A stretch of 15,047 nt of DNA from Streptosporangiaceae bacterium. GTDB lineage: Bacteria > Actinomycetota > Actinomycetes > Streptosporangiales > Streptosporangiaceae. The notes beneath the pieces were generated by a model. It did not search any database, was not told where the DNA came from, and saw nothing but the letters and a program-made list of their open reading frames with translations. The stretch spans positions 1 to 15,047 of the forward strand of contig JASHTQ010000332.1 of assembly GCA_030040475.1 (NCBI GenBank), read 5' to 3'. The position numbers and the translations under genes were made by a program. Numbering within the stretch: position 1 is the stretch's first letter; each line of letters opens with the position of its first letter. Of the stretch, positions 6,470 through 13,530 are shown piece after piece.

Positions 6470-6470
6470 C

Positions 6471-6767
6471 ATGACAGACGAGCACACCGCCTATGAAGAA
6501 CTCGCCCGCGAGCGCCGCGGCAGCGAAGAATACCGCCAGGGATACGCCGAGGCCCGCCGCGCCTTCCTGATCGGCCAGGCCGTCCGCGAACGCCGTCTGG
6601 CCCTGGGCCTATCCCAGATAGAACTGGCCACCCGCGCCGACATGACCCAGCCCGCGCTCTCCCGGCTAGAAGCAGGCGGCGTGGTCCCCACCATCCCGCT
6701 GCTGGAACGGATCAGCATGGCCCTCGACGCCGACCTCATCGTGGATATAGCCCCCCATGCCGCCTGA
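6471..6767 (+). CDS. XRE-family HTH antitoxin (HigA-like)
   Basis: This 98-aa protein starts at ATG 6471, one nucleotide after the toxin stop, with GGGAGG about 9 nt upstream inside the toxin's 3' end. Residues 1-30 are acidic and helical (HTAYEELARERRGSEEYRQG). The helix-turn-helix domain spans about 34-90: IGQAVRERRLALGLSQIELA, RADMTQPALSRLEAGGVVPT and PLLERISMALDADLIVDI. It should neutralise the upstream HigB-like toxin and, through the HTH, repress the operon, most plausibly at the 16-bp tandem repeat before the toxin gene. Length, order and spacing are standard for HigA antitoxins of Gp49-type modules. Confidence 0.92.
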   Translation: MTDEHTAYEELARERRGSEEYRQGYAEARRAFLIGQAVRERRLALGLSQIELATRADMTQPALSRLEAGGVVPTIPLLERISMALDADLIVDIAPHAA

Positions 6768-6867
6768 ACCGTAACCCGGGCCGCACCTGCCAGTCCCGGC
6801 ATCCGATTCTGCCGATGAGCGGACGGCCAACAGGCAACAAAAGCGGCTTGCAGTTAAGACGGCCCGT

Positions 6868-7452
6868 TTATCGGGCATGAGTCAATTTCTTCCAAATGCT
6901 ATGGGCTTTTGGCTTGTTGTCCGCTTCGGCTGCAGTCATAATTTCATTCAACTTTGGCGGGAGGTCGTTGCGCAAGGTTTCCGCCTCTGCTCCACAAGCA
7001 GTTAGCTCATCAATCGCGGCTGAGCGCTCTGATCTGAGCTTCCTTAGCGCGGCCCCGACTCGGGATTCTAGGGCATACAGGTCCGAGAGTAGAGGCGCGA
7101 TTTTGTCGTAGGCCGGCATGCTGAGGCTTGCGGTCATTGCCATTGAACCGAGCAAGATTCCGTATGCTTCGTTGACTCTATCTTCGTACGACTTGATCCT
7201 GCGGTCGTCTATGGCGTCTGAGTCGTTGGCGCCGTACCACGTGATCCACTCAATCTCCTGTACGACTATGAAGAGCTGCGCAAAGGCGGCGCCCGAGCGC
7301 TGGCGCAATGCACTAACATACTTCGCTTTCTTTTTCCACTCTTGATGCTGCCTTTCGACCTTCAGTGTTACAATACTCGTTAGAATGGTGCCTGCCAGGG
7401 CGGCCCCCGCTCCTACCAGCGATCCGAGAATAGCGGCGACAGCTGCGTTCAT
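6868..7452 (-). CDS. Membrane-anchored protein of unknown function, lower-GC gene
   Basis: From ATG 7452 the protein is 194 aa. One transmembrane helix occupies about residues 4-30 (AAILGSLVGAGAALAGTILT and on), followed by a basic, helical stretch (KVERQHQEWKKKAKYVSALR). The rest is a largely helical cytosolic domain with WITWYGANDSDAIDDRRIKS and ESRVGAALRKLRSERSAAID, probably coiled-coil. A longer start at ATG 7524 adds 24 polar residues before the helix. Neither start has a strong ribosome binding site, and 7452 is preferred because it puts the anchor at the N-terminus. Third positions are visibly less GC-rich than in neighbours, suggesting recent acquisition. Single-helix proteins with a cytosolic helical domain occur among membrane effectors of defence loci, but nothing here proves that. 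I do not recognise the family. Confidence 0.7.
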   Translation of the reverse strand: MNAAVAAILGSLVGAGAALAGTILTSIVTLKVERQHQEWKKKAKYVSALRQRSGAAFAQLFIVVQEIEWITWYGANDSDAIDDRRIKSYEDRVNEAYGILLGSMAMTASLSMPAYDKIAPLLSDLYALESRVGAALRKLRSERSAAIDELTACGAEAETLRNDLPPKLNEIMTAAEADNKPKAHSIWKKLTHAR

Positions 7453-7524
7453 GAACGTTTCTTTCGTAGATTTCCGGAATACAGTGAGATGTGTGCCGAT
7501 GAGGCAGGGCTCGCCGACACTCAT

Positions 7525-7764
7525 GAGCGATCGTCAAATGATCAAAGATCGAGTCACTCAACGGCGGGATTCTCGCCTTACGGATCGAAAACTAAGGGTG
7601 ATGTAGGGCATGAAGCCGTCAACATGAGTCAGGTAATACGCTATCATCTGGGTCTTACCATATGTACTCTTCTGCCGCGATTCGGGCGCTGGTTTGGTCG
7701 TTGATGGTCGCGGTGACTTGCTGGGTTGCGGCGGACCCGGCCGGGCTGGCCCGGCGTCCCTTGG
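7525..7764. other. Divergent intergenic region
   Basis: This gap separates the leftward membrane-protein gene from the rightward oxidoreductase gene and should carry both promoters. The rightward one is clear and listed separately. I see no convincing -35/-10 pair for the leftward gene and no additional gene. Confidence 0.4.
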
Positions 7765-7799
7765 TTGGCGAGGTGCCCGCCGTGATCTAGGGTCACGGC
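7765..7799 (+). promoter_or_regulatory. Leaderless promoter overlapped by a 7-bp palindrome
   Basis: TTGGCG (7765-7770), a 17-bp spacer and TAGGGT (7788-7793) form a good actinobacterial promoter. The -10 ends 6 nt before ATG 7800, so the mRNA is probably leaderless. GCCGTGA (7779-7785) and TCACGGC (7793-7799) are perfect inverse complements around a 7-nt centre that contains most of the -10 box. This is ideally placed for a dimeric repressor. Confidence 0.65.
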
Positions 7800-8240
7800 A
7801 TGGAGGTGCAGCAGTACCTGGCCGATATCAGCCTGAAGACCATGAGCCAGCTTCACCGGGTCATCGTCCATCTCACCGGCGGCCAGGTGCTGGGCTCGGC
7901 CTTCGGGATGCCGGTAGTGGAATTGCACACGGTGGGACGCAAGTCCGGCCAGCCGCGCTCGACCATGCTCACGGCGCCGGTCATCGAGGGGGACCGGGTG
8001 GTGCTGGTGGCCTCCAAGGGCGGCGATGACCGCGACCCGGACTGGTACCGCAACCTGATCGCCGATCCGGACATCGAGCTGACCATGGCCGGCCGGCGCC
8101 GGCCGATGCGTGCCCGCCGGGCCTCGCCGGCCGAGAAGGCAGAGTTGTGGCCCCGGGTGGTGGCCGCCTACCAGGGCTACGGGAGTTACCAGCAGCGCAC
8201 CGACCGCGACATCCCGCTGGTCATCTGCGAGCCGCGCTGA
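7800..8240 (+). CDS. Ddn-family F420-dependent nitroreductase/oxidoreductase
   Basis: This 146-aa protein starts at ATG 7800, the first base after a leaderless promoter. It has the whole deazaflavin-dependent nitroreductase (Ddn/FDOR-A) pattern: a variable N-terminal helix (YLADISLKTMSQLHRVIVHL), VVELHTVGRKSGQPRSTMLT, VVLVASKGGDDRDPDWYRNL, IADPDIELTMAGRRRPMRAR, and the closing YGSYQQRTDRDIPLVICEP. The GRKSGQ...R and SKGGDDRDPDWYRNL segments contact F420 in the family. Such split-barrel enzymes use F420H2, associated with the membrane or cytosol, to reduce quinones, nitro compounds or other acceptors. Length is typical. The physiological substrate cannot be deduced. No neighbour suggests a biosynthetic pathway, and local control may act at the palindrome over its promoter. 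Confidence 0.93.
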   Translation: MEVQQYLADISLKTMSQLHRVIVHLTGGQVLGSAFGMPVVELHTVGRKSGQPRSTMLTAPVIEGDRVVLVASKGGDDRDPDWYRNLIADPDIELTMAGRRRPMRARRASPAEKAELWPRVVAAYQGYGSYQQRTDRDIPLVICEPR

Positions 8241-8558
8241 ATGCCCACCGCCGCTCGCTCCTGTCAGATATACGGCGGTCCGGGTGGCGGGCACTGCGTA
8301 TTCCAGACCGCTCAGCTGCGGTTCAGCAGCGAGGAATGCAACCATGCAGTAGCGAGCCGGTTCCGGCCGGTCCGCCGACGATCGCGGTATACCTGGTGAG
8401 CTCCGAACGTGTGATCACTCCGAGCGATGCAGATACGGGGAAGGCCGCGCACGCTCCCGCCTGCTCGGCCGCCCCGGTCGCCAAGGTGACCAGCTCGACG
8501 CCACGCTGAACCGGGTTTTCTGCGCTGCCGGCGCCTAGGATGGCGTCCGGAACCGTCG
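8241..8558 (-). other. Gap with possible minus-strand coding remnant (8323-8545)
   Basis: No gene can be supported with confidence. One minus-strand frame ending at TGA 8323 keeps GC-biased third positions over about 70 codons (AILGAGSAENPVQRGVELVT ... SLGVITRSELTRYTAIVGGP ... LLHGCIPRC). It lacks a start with a ribosome binding site and belongs to no family I recognise. It may be the tail of a gene disrupted when the transposase relic to its right arrived. Confidence 0.25.
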
Positions 8559-8815
8559 ATGAGCGGCGCTCCTTGCCCGTATGCACGTCTACTTGTCGTG
8601 GTCCCGATCCTCGGCTGTCTGGTGCTGCAGGCGCGTGGTGGCGCCGCCAGGGACGTGGAGGTCTTGGTCCTCGGCCGCGAGGTCGCGGTACGGCGGCAGC
8701 AGGCCGAAGCCGGACGGGGCTGACCGTGCCATGCTCGCCGGACCCGGTAAGGGTGCTATCGGCCGTCGGCAGCGGTACCGGATCGTAGCCCCCGGACACA
8801 CCGCATTCGCGGCGG
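8559..8815 (+). pseudogene. Decayed transposase/integrase-core (IS3/rve-type) N-terminal remnant
   Basis: From ATG 8559 a 54-codon frame ends at TGA 8721-8723 and reads ARLLVVVPILGCLVLQARGG, then AARDVEVLVLGREVAVRRQQ. This is the recognisable N-terminus of a common actinobacterial integrase-core protein (usual wording: KDVEILVLRHEVAVLRRQ). Near 8700 similarity moves to another frame, RPKPDGADRAMLAGPG followed by GRRQRYRIVAPGHTAF. This matches the next block of the same family (RPRLSWADRALLAALARLLP...RIVTPGTLLRW). A frameshift plus substitutions, such as Gly for Arg/His in VLGRE, show decay. The DDE catalytic region is absent. It is an old insertion-sequence scar just upstream of the large ATPase gene. 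Confidence 0.65.
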
Positions 8816-9020
8816 AGGCCGGACCATCAGGTTATATGTGTGAAAATTCAACGATAAATCTTTGGCTAAATCAGCCGATAACTGGTCAAGATGCGCGACC
8901 AGTGTAGAACGACCCGGCCATGCAGAAGAGACCGAATTGTGACGTGTCGCGAGGCGGCGCCAGCGAAACGCCCGGCGTTGTGGGAGTAGTCTTTATTCCC
9001 GCTTCATCGTCAACAAGCGA
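8816..9020 (+). promoter_or_regulatory. AT-rich upstream region of the TrlF-like gene with inverted repeats
   Basis: About 8835-8882 is conspicuously AT-rich for this window. Two inverted repeats follow: GGCT-AAATC-AGCC (about 8863-8875) and ACTGGTC-N9-GACCAGT (8881-8887 / 8897-8903). A TAGTCT at 8987-8992 could be a -10 box, but no matching -35 is obvious. The ATPase gene's ATG at 9021 has no clear ribosome binding site. The region probably carries the operon promoter; its exact place is not determined. Confidence 0.35.
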
Positions 9021-11876
9021 ATGTGGTGGTCTGAAACGTCTCGGTGGTATAAGTGTGATCTTCAGGTCGCGACTCCCGCTTGGGATTTCAAGCTTCCCGC
9101 AGGGGCCAACTACGACTTCGACAAGGATTCCGACAGGAAAAGCTTCGCTGACCTGTATATGTCCCGCCTGCGCGCCAACGGAATCGAGGTGATAGCACTT
9201 GCTGATCACCACTCTTCCGCATGGCACGATGTTATGCGAGAGGCGGGTGCCCGAGCGGGCATCATCGTCTTCCCGGGGGTGGAGGTAACTGCCAGCACCG
9301 GCTCAGACGGCGTGCACATAGTCCTGATCGGCGATCTAACGAAGACTGCCCATGATATTGACCTCCTGCTCGCGAAAACCTGCGGTTTCGACGACCATGA
9401 CAGCCCTCCTTTCGACCCCATCACCGGGACCCCTGTCGCATCGCCTCGCTCGATAACATCGATTCTCGACGATCTGCCGGACGGCTGGCTTGCTGTCGCT
9501 CCCCACGCTCTCGGTCAGAACGGGATCGCGTCGGGCAAGACAGTGAACGGCAGCAACCGCTGGAGGGCACTCCACCACGACCGCCTCGTCGCGCTTGACG
9601 TCGGCGACGGGGGGCACGCACCATCGCCTGGCAAGGGCTCGGACGGGGGCTTCAACGCCTCTTTCCGCAACCGGGCCCTGGATGATTTCCCCTGTCTTGA
9701 CCGCATAGCGTTCATCAGTACGTCCGACGCCTACTCCCTTGACGCGCTGGGGTGCAGATTCACCTGGATCCGCATGGCGGAGCCGTCCTTCGAGGGACTG
9801 CGCCAGGCCTTCTTGGATCATGAGGCCAGGATTATCCGCGACTCAGATCCCAATCGGGCAAGCAAGAGCGACCCGAACGAGATTGACCACAGCTGGATTG
9901 AAAGCATCCATCTAGGCGGCGTCATCCAAAACTCGTCCGCGCCGCTAGCCCTCGAATTCAATCCGCGCCTGAACGTGATAATAGGCGGCCGCGGGTCCGG
10001 CAAGTCTACAGTAGTGGCCGCCCTGCGTCAGGTGTACGGCTCGGTGGCAACTCTGCCTGAGTCGCTTCGCGCCGAGGCTGGGGAATTCGTCCAGCAGGTT
10101 TTCGGGCAAGCGGTGATCACAACCCAGCACCGTCTCGCGATCTCGGGCGAACGCCAAGAATCCCGTTGGACCGCCGCCGAGGGGGCGAGCACCGACCGGG
10201 GTGAGACGAGGACCGCGACCTCGTTCCCCGTGCGCATTCTGGCCCAGAAGGAGCTGTATGAACGAGCCAAGCCTGACCCGGCCGATCCTTACCTGGCGTC
10301 GAGGAATCTGCTCCTGCTCATAGACGAGGCGAACGAAGCAGCCGGTGACGGACTACAGCCTTCCTTCGAGGCCGCACGGACAGCAGCTGAATACCGATGC
10401 CAGAACAGTGTCCAAGCGAGACTGCAACTAGAGGCAGCGCTTAACCAGCGGGCCGAGATGAGCGCCCGCAAGGCCGAGCTGCAGCGTCAGCTGGAGGTCC
10501 TCGATGACCCGAGCCGGAAGTCCCGCCGCGAGAACAACGCCCGGCTAATCCAGGAGCGGGCCGATCTCGAGGCTACGGCGGCATCTCTGGGCGGGGTGAT
10601 AGCGAAGATAGAGGAGCAGGTACCGACGCTGCTTCCCGCCGGAGCGGAGGCGCCCGATGCCGTCCGGGCAGGCAGCCTCGCGGGTCACCGGCACGCGCTG
10701 GCCCGCATTGGTGCGGATCTGCGCGAAAAGACCCTGTCGGCGCTGGCCGAGGCCGAGGCGAGACTTTCGGAGGCTAAGGACAATCGGCTGACAGGCGAAT
10801 GGGCCGATCAGGTTAATCGTGCGGTGGAGGACGACGCCGCTTACCAGGCAGAGCTGGCTGATCTCGGCATCAACCCGGAACAGTACAACGCGCTTAGGGA
10901 AGACCTATCCGTGGCCGAGGCGACAATGGCCGAGCTAGAGCGCAAAGAGCGCGAGGTCACGCAGGCACGCGCAGCCGAGCTCTCCGCGTGGGATGAGCTG
11001 TCAAGCGTCTATGCCACACGGCGACGGCGCCGCGGCCATCTCGGAGGGATCGTTGCCAAGAGAAGCGGCTCGCTTCGCTTCGCGATTACGGGCCACGCAG
11101 ACTGGGTGGGGTGGGTCGCTGCCGTCCGGACCCTGCTGAACCTTCGTTCCGATGGTTACGTTGCCGACGTCCAGACGCTCGGCCAGTGGCTGTGGGCCGG
11201 CCAGGCCGAGGAACTAGATTCCCGGGTGGCGCTCTGGCGCGACGCGCTGGTCAACGACAGTCCCCATGCGTATCAGCAACTCGCCACTACAGTCGCCCAG
11301 GCGAGGAAGGGCTGGTGGGACCGGGTCCGCGGACTAGATTTCGCGGTTCGCCTTAGGCTCGCCACCCTGCTCGCCGATGACGTCATCACGATGCGGTTCC
11401 TCAAGGACGGGCAGGACCCGGGCAACGACGAGAGCTGGCAGCAGGTGATACACGGCTCTCCCGGCCAGCGCAGCGCCGCAATGCTCAGCTTTGTCCTGCA
11501 TCACGGAACCGAGCCCCTCGTCCTCGACCAGCCCGAGGACGATCTGGACACGGCCCTGATCTCTCAGCTGGTGGTCCACGAACTCAGAAAGAGCCGCTGG
11601 CAACGTCAGGTGATCGTGGTAACGCACAACGCGAATATCCCTGTTCTCGGCGATGCCGAGCGCATCATAACGCTGGAAAACCGAGGCGGCAGCCTGCGGA
11701 TAAAGAACACGAGCGGCCCGCATGTGGGCCCCCTTGAGGTCGCTGAGGTGCGGCGCGAGATCCAAGACGTCATGGAAGGCGGAGTCCCCGCGTTCATAAC
11801 CCGGGAACGACGCTACGACAATGAACTCAGCACGTACCGACAAGCGCTATCGCTATCGTCAAGCAGGAGCAGATAA
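9021..11876 (+). CDS. TrlF-like protein: PHP-type N-domain fused to SMC/Rad50-like ATPase
   Basis: This is a 951-aa protein. Residues ~8-275 resemble a PHP phosphoesterase: YKCDLQVATPAWDF (11-23), VIALADHHSSAWHD (57-70), IIVFPGVEVTASTGSDGVHI (81-100), VAPHALG (159-165) and FISTSDAYSLDALGCRFTWI (231-250) with PSFEGLRQAF. Residues ~295-340 hold the ATPase start with Walker A, IGGRGSGKST (321-330). Residues ~450-665 are coiled-coil. The ATPase half closes with HGSPGQRSAAMLSF (811-824, signature), EPLVLDQPEDDLDT (831-844, Walker B) and VIVVTHNANIPVLGDAERII (864-883, His switch). The layout matches large PHP-ATPase proteins of the TrlF type, thought to act on nucleic acids and found in accessory, defence-like loci. 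The PHP metal motifs are atypical: DLQVAT instead of DxHxH, and SDAY instead of SDAH. ATG 9021 is the only in-frame start after TGA 8940. A DUF6308 gene follows. Confidence 0.85.
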   Translation: MWWSETSRWYKCDLQVATPAWDFKLPAGANYDFDKDSDRKSFADLYMSRLRANGIEVIALADHHSSAWHDVMREAGARAGIIVFPGVEVTASTGSDGVHIVLIGDLTKTAHDIDLLLAKTCGFDDHDSPPFDPITGTPVASPRSITSILDDLPDGWLAVAPHALGQNGIASGKTVNGSNRWRALHHDRLVALDVGDGGHAPSPGKGSDGGFNASFRNRALDDFPCLDRIAFISTSDAYSLDALGCRFTWIRMAEPSFEGLRQAFLDHEARIIRDSDPNRASKSDPNEIDHSWIESIHLGGVIQNSSAPLALEFNPRLNVIIGGRGSGKSTVVAALRQVYGSVATLPESLRAEAGEFVQQVFGQAVITTQHRLAISGERQESRWTAAEGASTDRGETRTATSFPVRILAQKELYERAKPDPADPYLASRNLLLLIDEANEAAGDGLQPSFEAARTAAEYRCQNSVQARLQLEAALNQRAEMSARKAELQRQLEVLDDPSRKSRRENNARLIQERADLEATAASLGGVIAKIEEQVPTLLPAGAEAPDAVRAGSLAGHRHALARIGADLREKTLSALAEAEARLSEAKDNRLTGEWADQVNRAVEDDAAYQAELADLGINPEQYNALREDLSVAEATMAELERKEREVTQARAAELSAWDELSSVYATRRRRRGHLGGIVAKRSGSLRFAITGHADWVGWVAAVRTLLNLRSDGYVADVQTLGQWLWAGQAEELDSRVALWRDALVNDSPHAYQQLATTVAQARKGWWDRVRGLDFAVRLRLATLLADDVITMRFLKDGQDPGNDESWQQVIHGSPGQRSAAMLSFVLHHGTEPLVLDQPEDDLDTALISQLVVHELRKSRWQRQVIVVTHNANIPVLGDAERIITLENRGGSLRIKNTSGPHVGPLEVAEVRREIQDVMEGGVPAFITRERRYDNELSTYRQALSLSSSRSR

Positions 11877-11912
11877 CGGATATGCTCCGCGTGCCTTCTG
11901 CGGAGGTGGGTT

Positions 11913-12002
11913 ATGTTCGTGGATCTCTGTGTGGATCACGTCGGCGGGAGAACTGCGGAGGTGGTTGCAGGTGCCAATGTTCGGCGGGCTTTGGGTTCCT
12001 GA
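11913..12002 (+). CDS. Possible small ORF between the ATPase and DUF6308 genes
   Basis: ATG 11913 follows a near-perfect ribosome binding site (GGAGGTGGGTT, 6 nt spacing) and opens a 29-codon frame, MFVDLCVDHVGGRTAEVVAG ..., that ends at TGA 12000-12002. This is inside the start of the DUF6308-like gene in another frame. It could be a small coupled peptide. It could also be the original N-terminus of the DUF6308 gene before a frameshift. The ribosome binding site is better than that of any neighbour; no homology supports the peptide. Confidence 0.3.
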   Translation: MFVDLCVDHVGGRTAEVVAGANVRRALGS

Positions 12003-12684
12003 TGAGCTCCTAGATGAAACATACGCGCGAGGCCTGCTTCGCGGTTATTTCCGTCGCGACGGCGGCGGGTGGGTGTACTCCGGGGCGATGTTCGACACCT
12101 ACCCGGCCGAACCGGCGACGGCCGAGGCTAGCCAGCCTGCCGCCGCGAACGTGATCACCGATAGCGACATAGTCGCCCTGAGCATGCTCGGGATCCGAGC
12201 CACCGGGTACGAGGCGCTCATTATTACCAGAGACAAGAGCCGGGAGATCGAGGCGCTGCTCGCCGAGATCGGAGCCGACGCTCTCATTGACGAAGACCAG
12301 AGCGCCGGACTGCTCTCCCCTGATGGCCCGGCGTGGAAGCTGTGGGAACTGCTCCGGGACGTCAAGGACCGGACGAAGGATGCGCGCTTCGGCGCTGTCG
12401 CGGCGGGCAAGATGCTCGCGCGCAAGCGCCCGGGCTTGGTCCCCATTGAGGACAGCCGGATCGCCGCGGTGTTCAGGCGGCCGCTGCCGGACCGGGATGA
12501 ACGCTGGTGGGATGACGTGCGCTCCGCATCCCTCGACCGGCGCAAGACGGCAGGCGGCACCACCTTGTGGGGATACCTCGACCGCATCAAAGGTGAAGAA
12601 AACCTCGCCCACCTGCCCACCTTGCGCGCGCTCGACATCATCGGCTGGATGCACGCGCGCAGCAGTCCGCGCATCAACGCATAG
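11971..12684 (+). CDS. DUF6308-like protein, partner of the TrlF-like ATPase
   Basis: The gene encodes 237 aa from GTG 11971. The frame is open back to ATG 11821, inside the ATPase gene, but the best ribosome binding site in front of a start in this frame is GGAGG about 9 nt before GTG 11971 (ATG 11977 is also possible). Family-like blocks are: DETYARGLLRGYFRRDGGGW, YSGAMFDTY, DSDIVALSMLGIRATGYEAL, EIEALLAEIGADALI, WKLWELLRDVKD, FGAVAAGKMLARKRPGLVPI (a helix-hairpin-helix-like AGKxLARKRPxLxPxxD segment), WWDDVRSASL and LPTLRALDIIGWMHA at the end. DUF6308 has no established activity known to me. The AGK-LARKRP segment resembles DNA-glycosylase/HhH folds, hinting at nucleic-acid contact. Same strand and a short gap after the ATPase stop suggest one transcript and a joint role. 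Confidence 0.75.
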   Translation: MPMFGGLWVPDELLDETYARGLLRGYFRRDGGGWVYSGAMFDTYPAEPATAEASQPAAANVITDSDIVALSMLGIRATGYEALIITRDKSREIEALLAEIGADALIDEDQSAGLLSPDGPAWKLWELLRDVKDRTKDARFGAVAAGKMLARKRPGLVPIEDSRIAAVFRRPLPDRDERWWDDVRSASLDRRKTAGGTTLWGYLDRIKGEENLAHLPTLRALDIIGWMHARSSPRINA

Positions 12685-13281
12685 GCGCCATCCGGAACCT
12701 ACCACCGCCGACCAAGCCACCGATGGCGCAAAGATCCGCCTTACCTGCATCGTTTGTGATCGCAAGCATCCGGTTCGGGTTTAGGCGATGGTGCTGGCTG
12801 TTGCCTGGGGCGCGCTGAATTCTCTCCCTGTCCCTGATAGCTGTCGGGTCCTGCGAGCGGGCGGGCGGGTCAGGGGGCGCGCAGCGCCCGCGCAGCGGCG
12901 CCGCAGGCGCCCTTGACGCGTCCGACCGGGAGCGGATCATTGCCGGCGGGAGGGCAGGGAGCCCGGTGGGCGGGGATGTCAGCGGTCCGGGGTGGCAGCC
13001 TTTCTGCGCGGGTGATATCGAGCCGTGACGGCCGTGGGGCCAGGCGGTGGGCAGCCAGCCTTACCTTCGCCCGCGGGGCTTGGGGTGCCCGGTGACATGA
13101 TGATTGATTGGGTGTCCCCGGCCTGCCGGGGATGCGGCCGCTCAGTCTAATCAGGCCGTCCGCCTGGCCCGCGGGGCCGGCAGCGGCTTGGCGGGAGCTG
13201 GCCGCGGTGGTCCCCATCGGTGAGTTCGGCTGCGGCTGGCCTGGGGGCGGCGGTCACGTGCTGGTCACCATGGCGGGCGGG
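12685..13281. other. Gap with GC-rich inverted repeats, no supported gene
   Basis: The stretch separates the DUF6308 gene from the IS110 relic; its right part is probably IS110 3' non-coding DNA. It holds two compact hairpins. GGGCGC-GCA-GCGCCC (12875-12889) lies in a run rich in GCGCAGCG-like words. TCCCCGGC-CT-GCCGGGGA (13115-13132) is an 8-bp perfect stem. Neither has a T-tract. Open frames here show no family resemblance. Confidence 0.4.
13115..13132. repeat. Perfect 8-bp inverted repeat (hairpin)
   Basis: TCCCCGGC (13115-13122) and GCCGGGGA (13125-13132) are exact inverse complements two bases apart. The repeat sits about 150 bp beyond the IS110-family transposase stop. It could be a hairpin terminator without a T-tract or part of the element's end structure. 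Confidence 0.5.
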
Positions 13282-13530
13282 TCAGGCGGCGGCGAGCGCG
13301 TCGTCGCCGAGCTCGGCCGGGATGTGATGGGCCTGCCGGAGGATCTTGCGGGCCTCGGACAGGCAGGCGCGCTTGGTGTTCTTGCGGCCGGTGACCGCGG
13401 CGTAGTAGCGGTGGTCGGGGGCGGACGTGCGGGCGTGGGCCTTGTCGGCCTCGTAGACGGCCCAGCGCAGCACCGGCGGCCCCTGCCGGGACAGGCGCCC
13501 GGGCGGGCCCTTGCGGTCGGAGGAGGAGCT
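13282..13530 (-). pseudogene. IS110-family transposase, C-terminal fragment
   Basis: The minus-strand frame from about 13530 to TGA 13282 reads SSSSDRKGPPGRLSRQGPPV, LRWAVYEADKAHARTSAPDH, RYYAAVTGRKNTKRACLSEA and RKILRQAHHIPAELGDDALA. This is the C-terminal (Transposase_20) part of IS110/IS1111-type transposases, with the SRQGPPVLRWAVYEA and KRACLSEARKI blocks intact. The N-terminal RuvC-like DEDD domain is missing: at about 13530 the frame meets the end of an IS256-family element. It is therefore a non-functional fragment left by insertion of that element and later loss of the other half. Confidence 0.85.

Noticed and set aside
7644..8345. Minus-strand frame of 233 codons
   Set aside because: It is the shadow of the Ddn-family gene on the plus strand, which has clear family motifs and a promoter.
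12010..12765. Minus-strand 251-codon frame
   Set aside because: It is antisense to the DUF6308-like gene and has no family resemblance.
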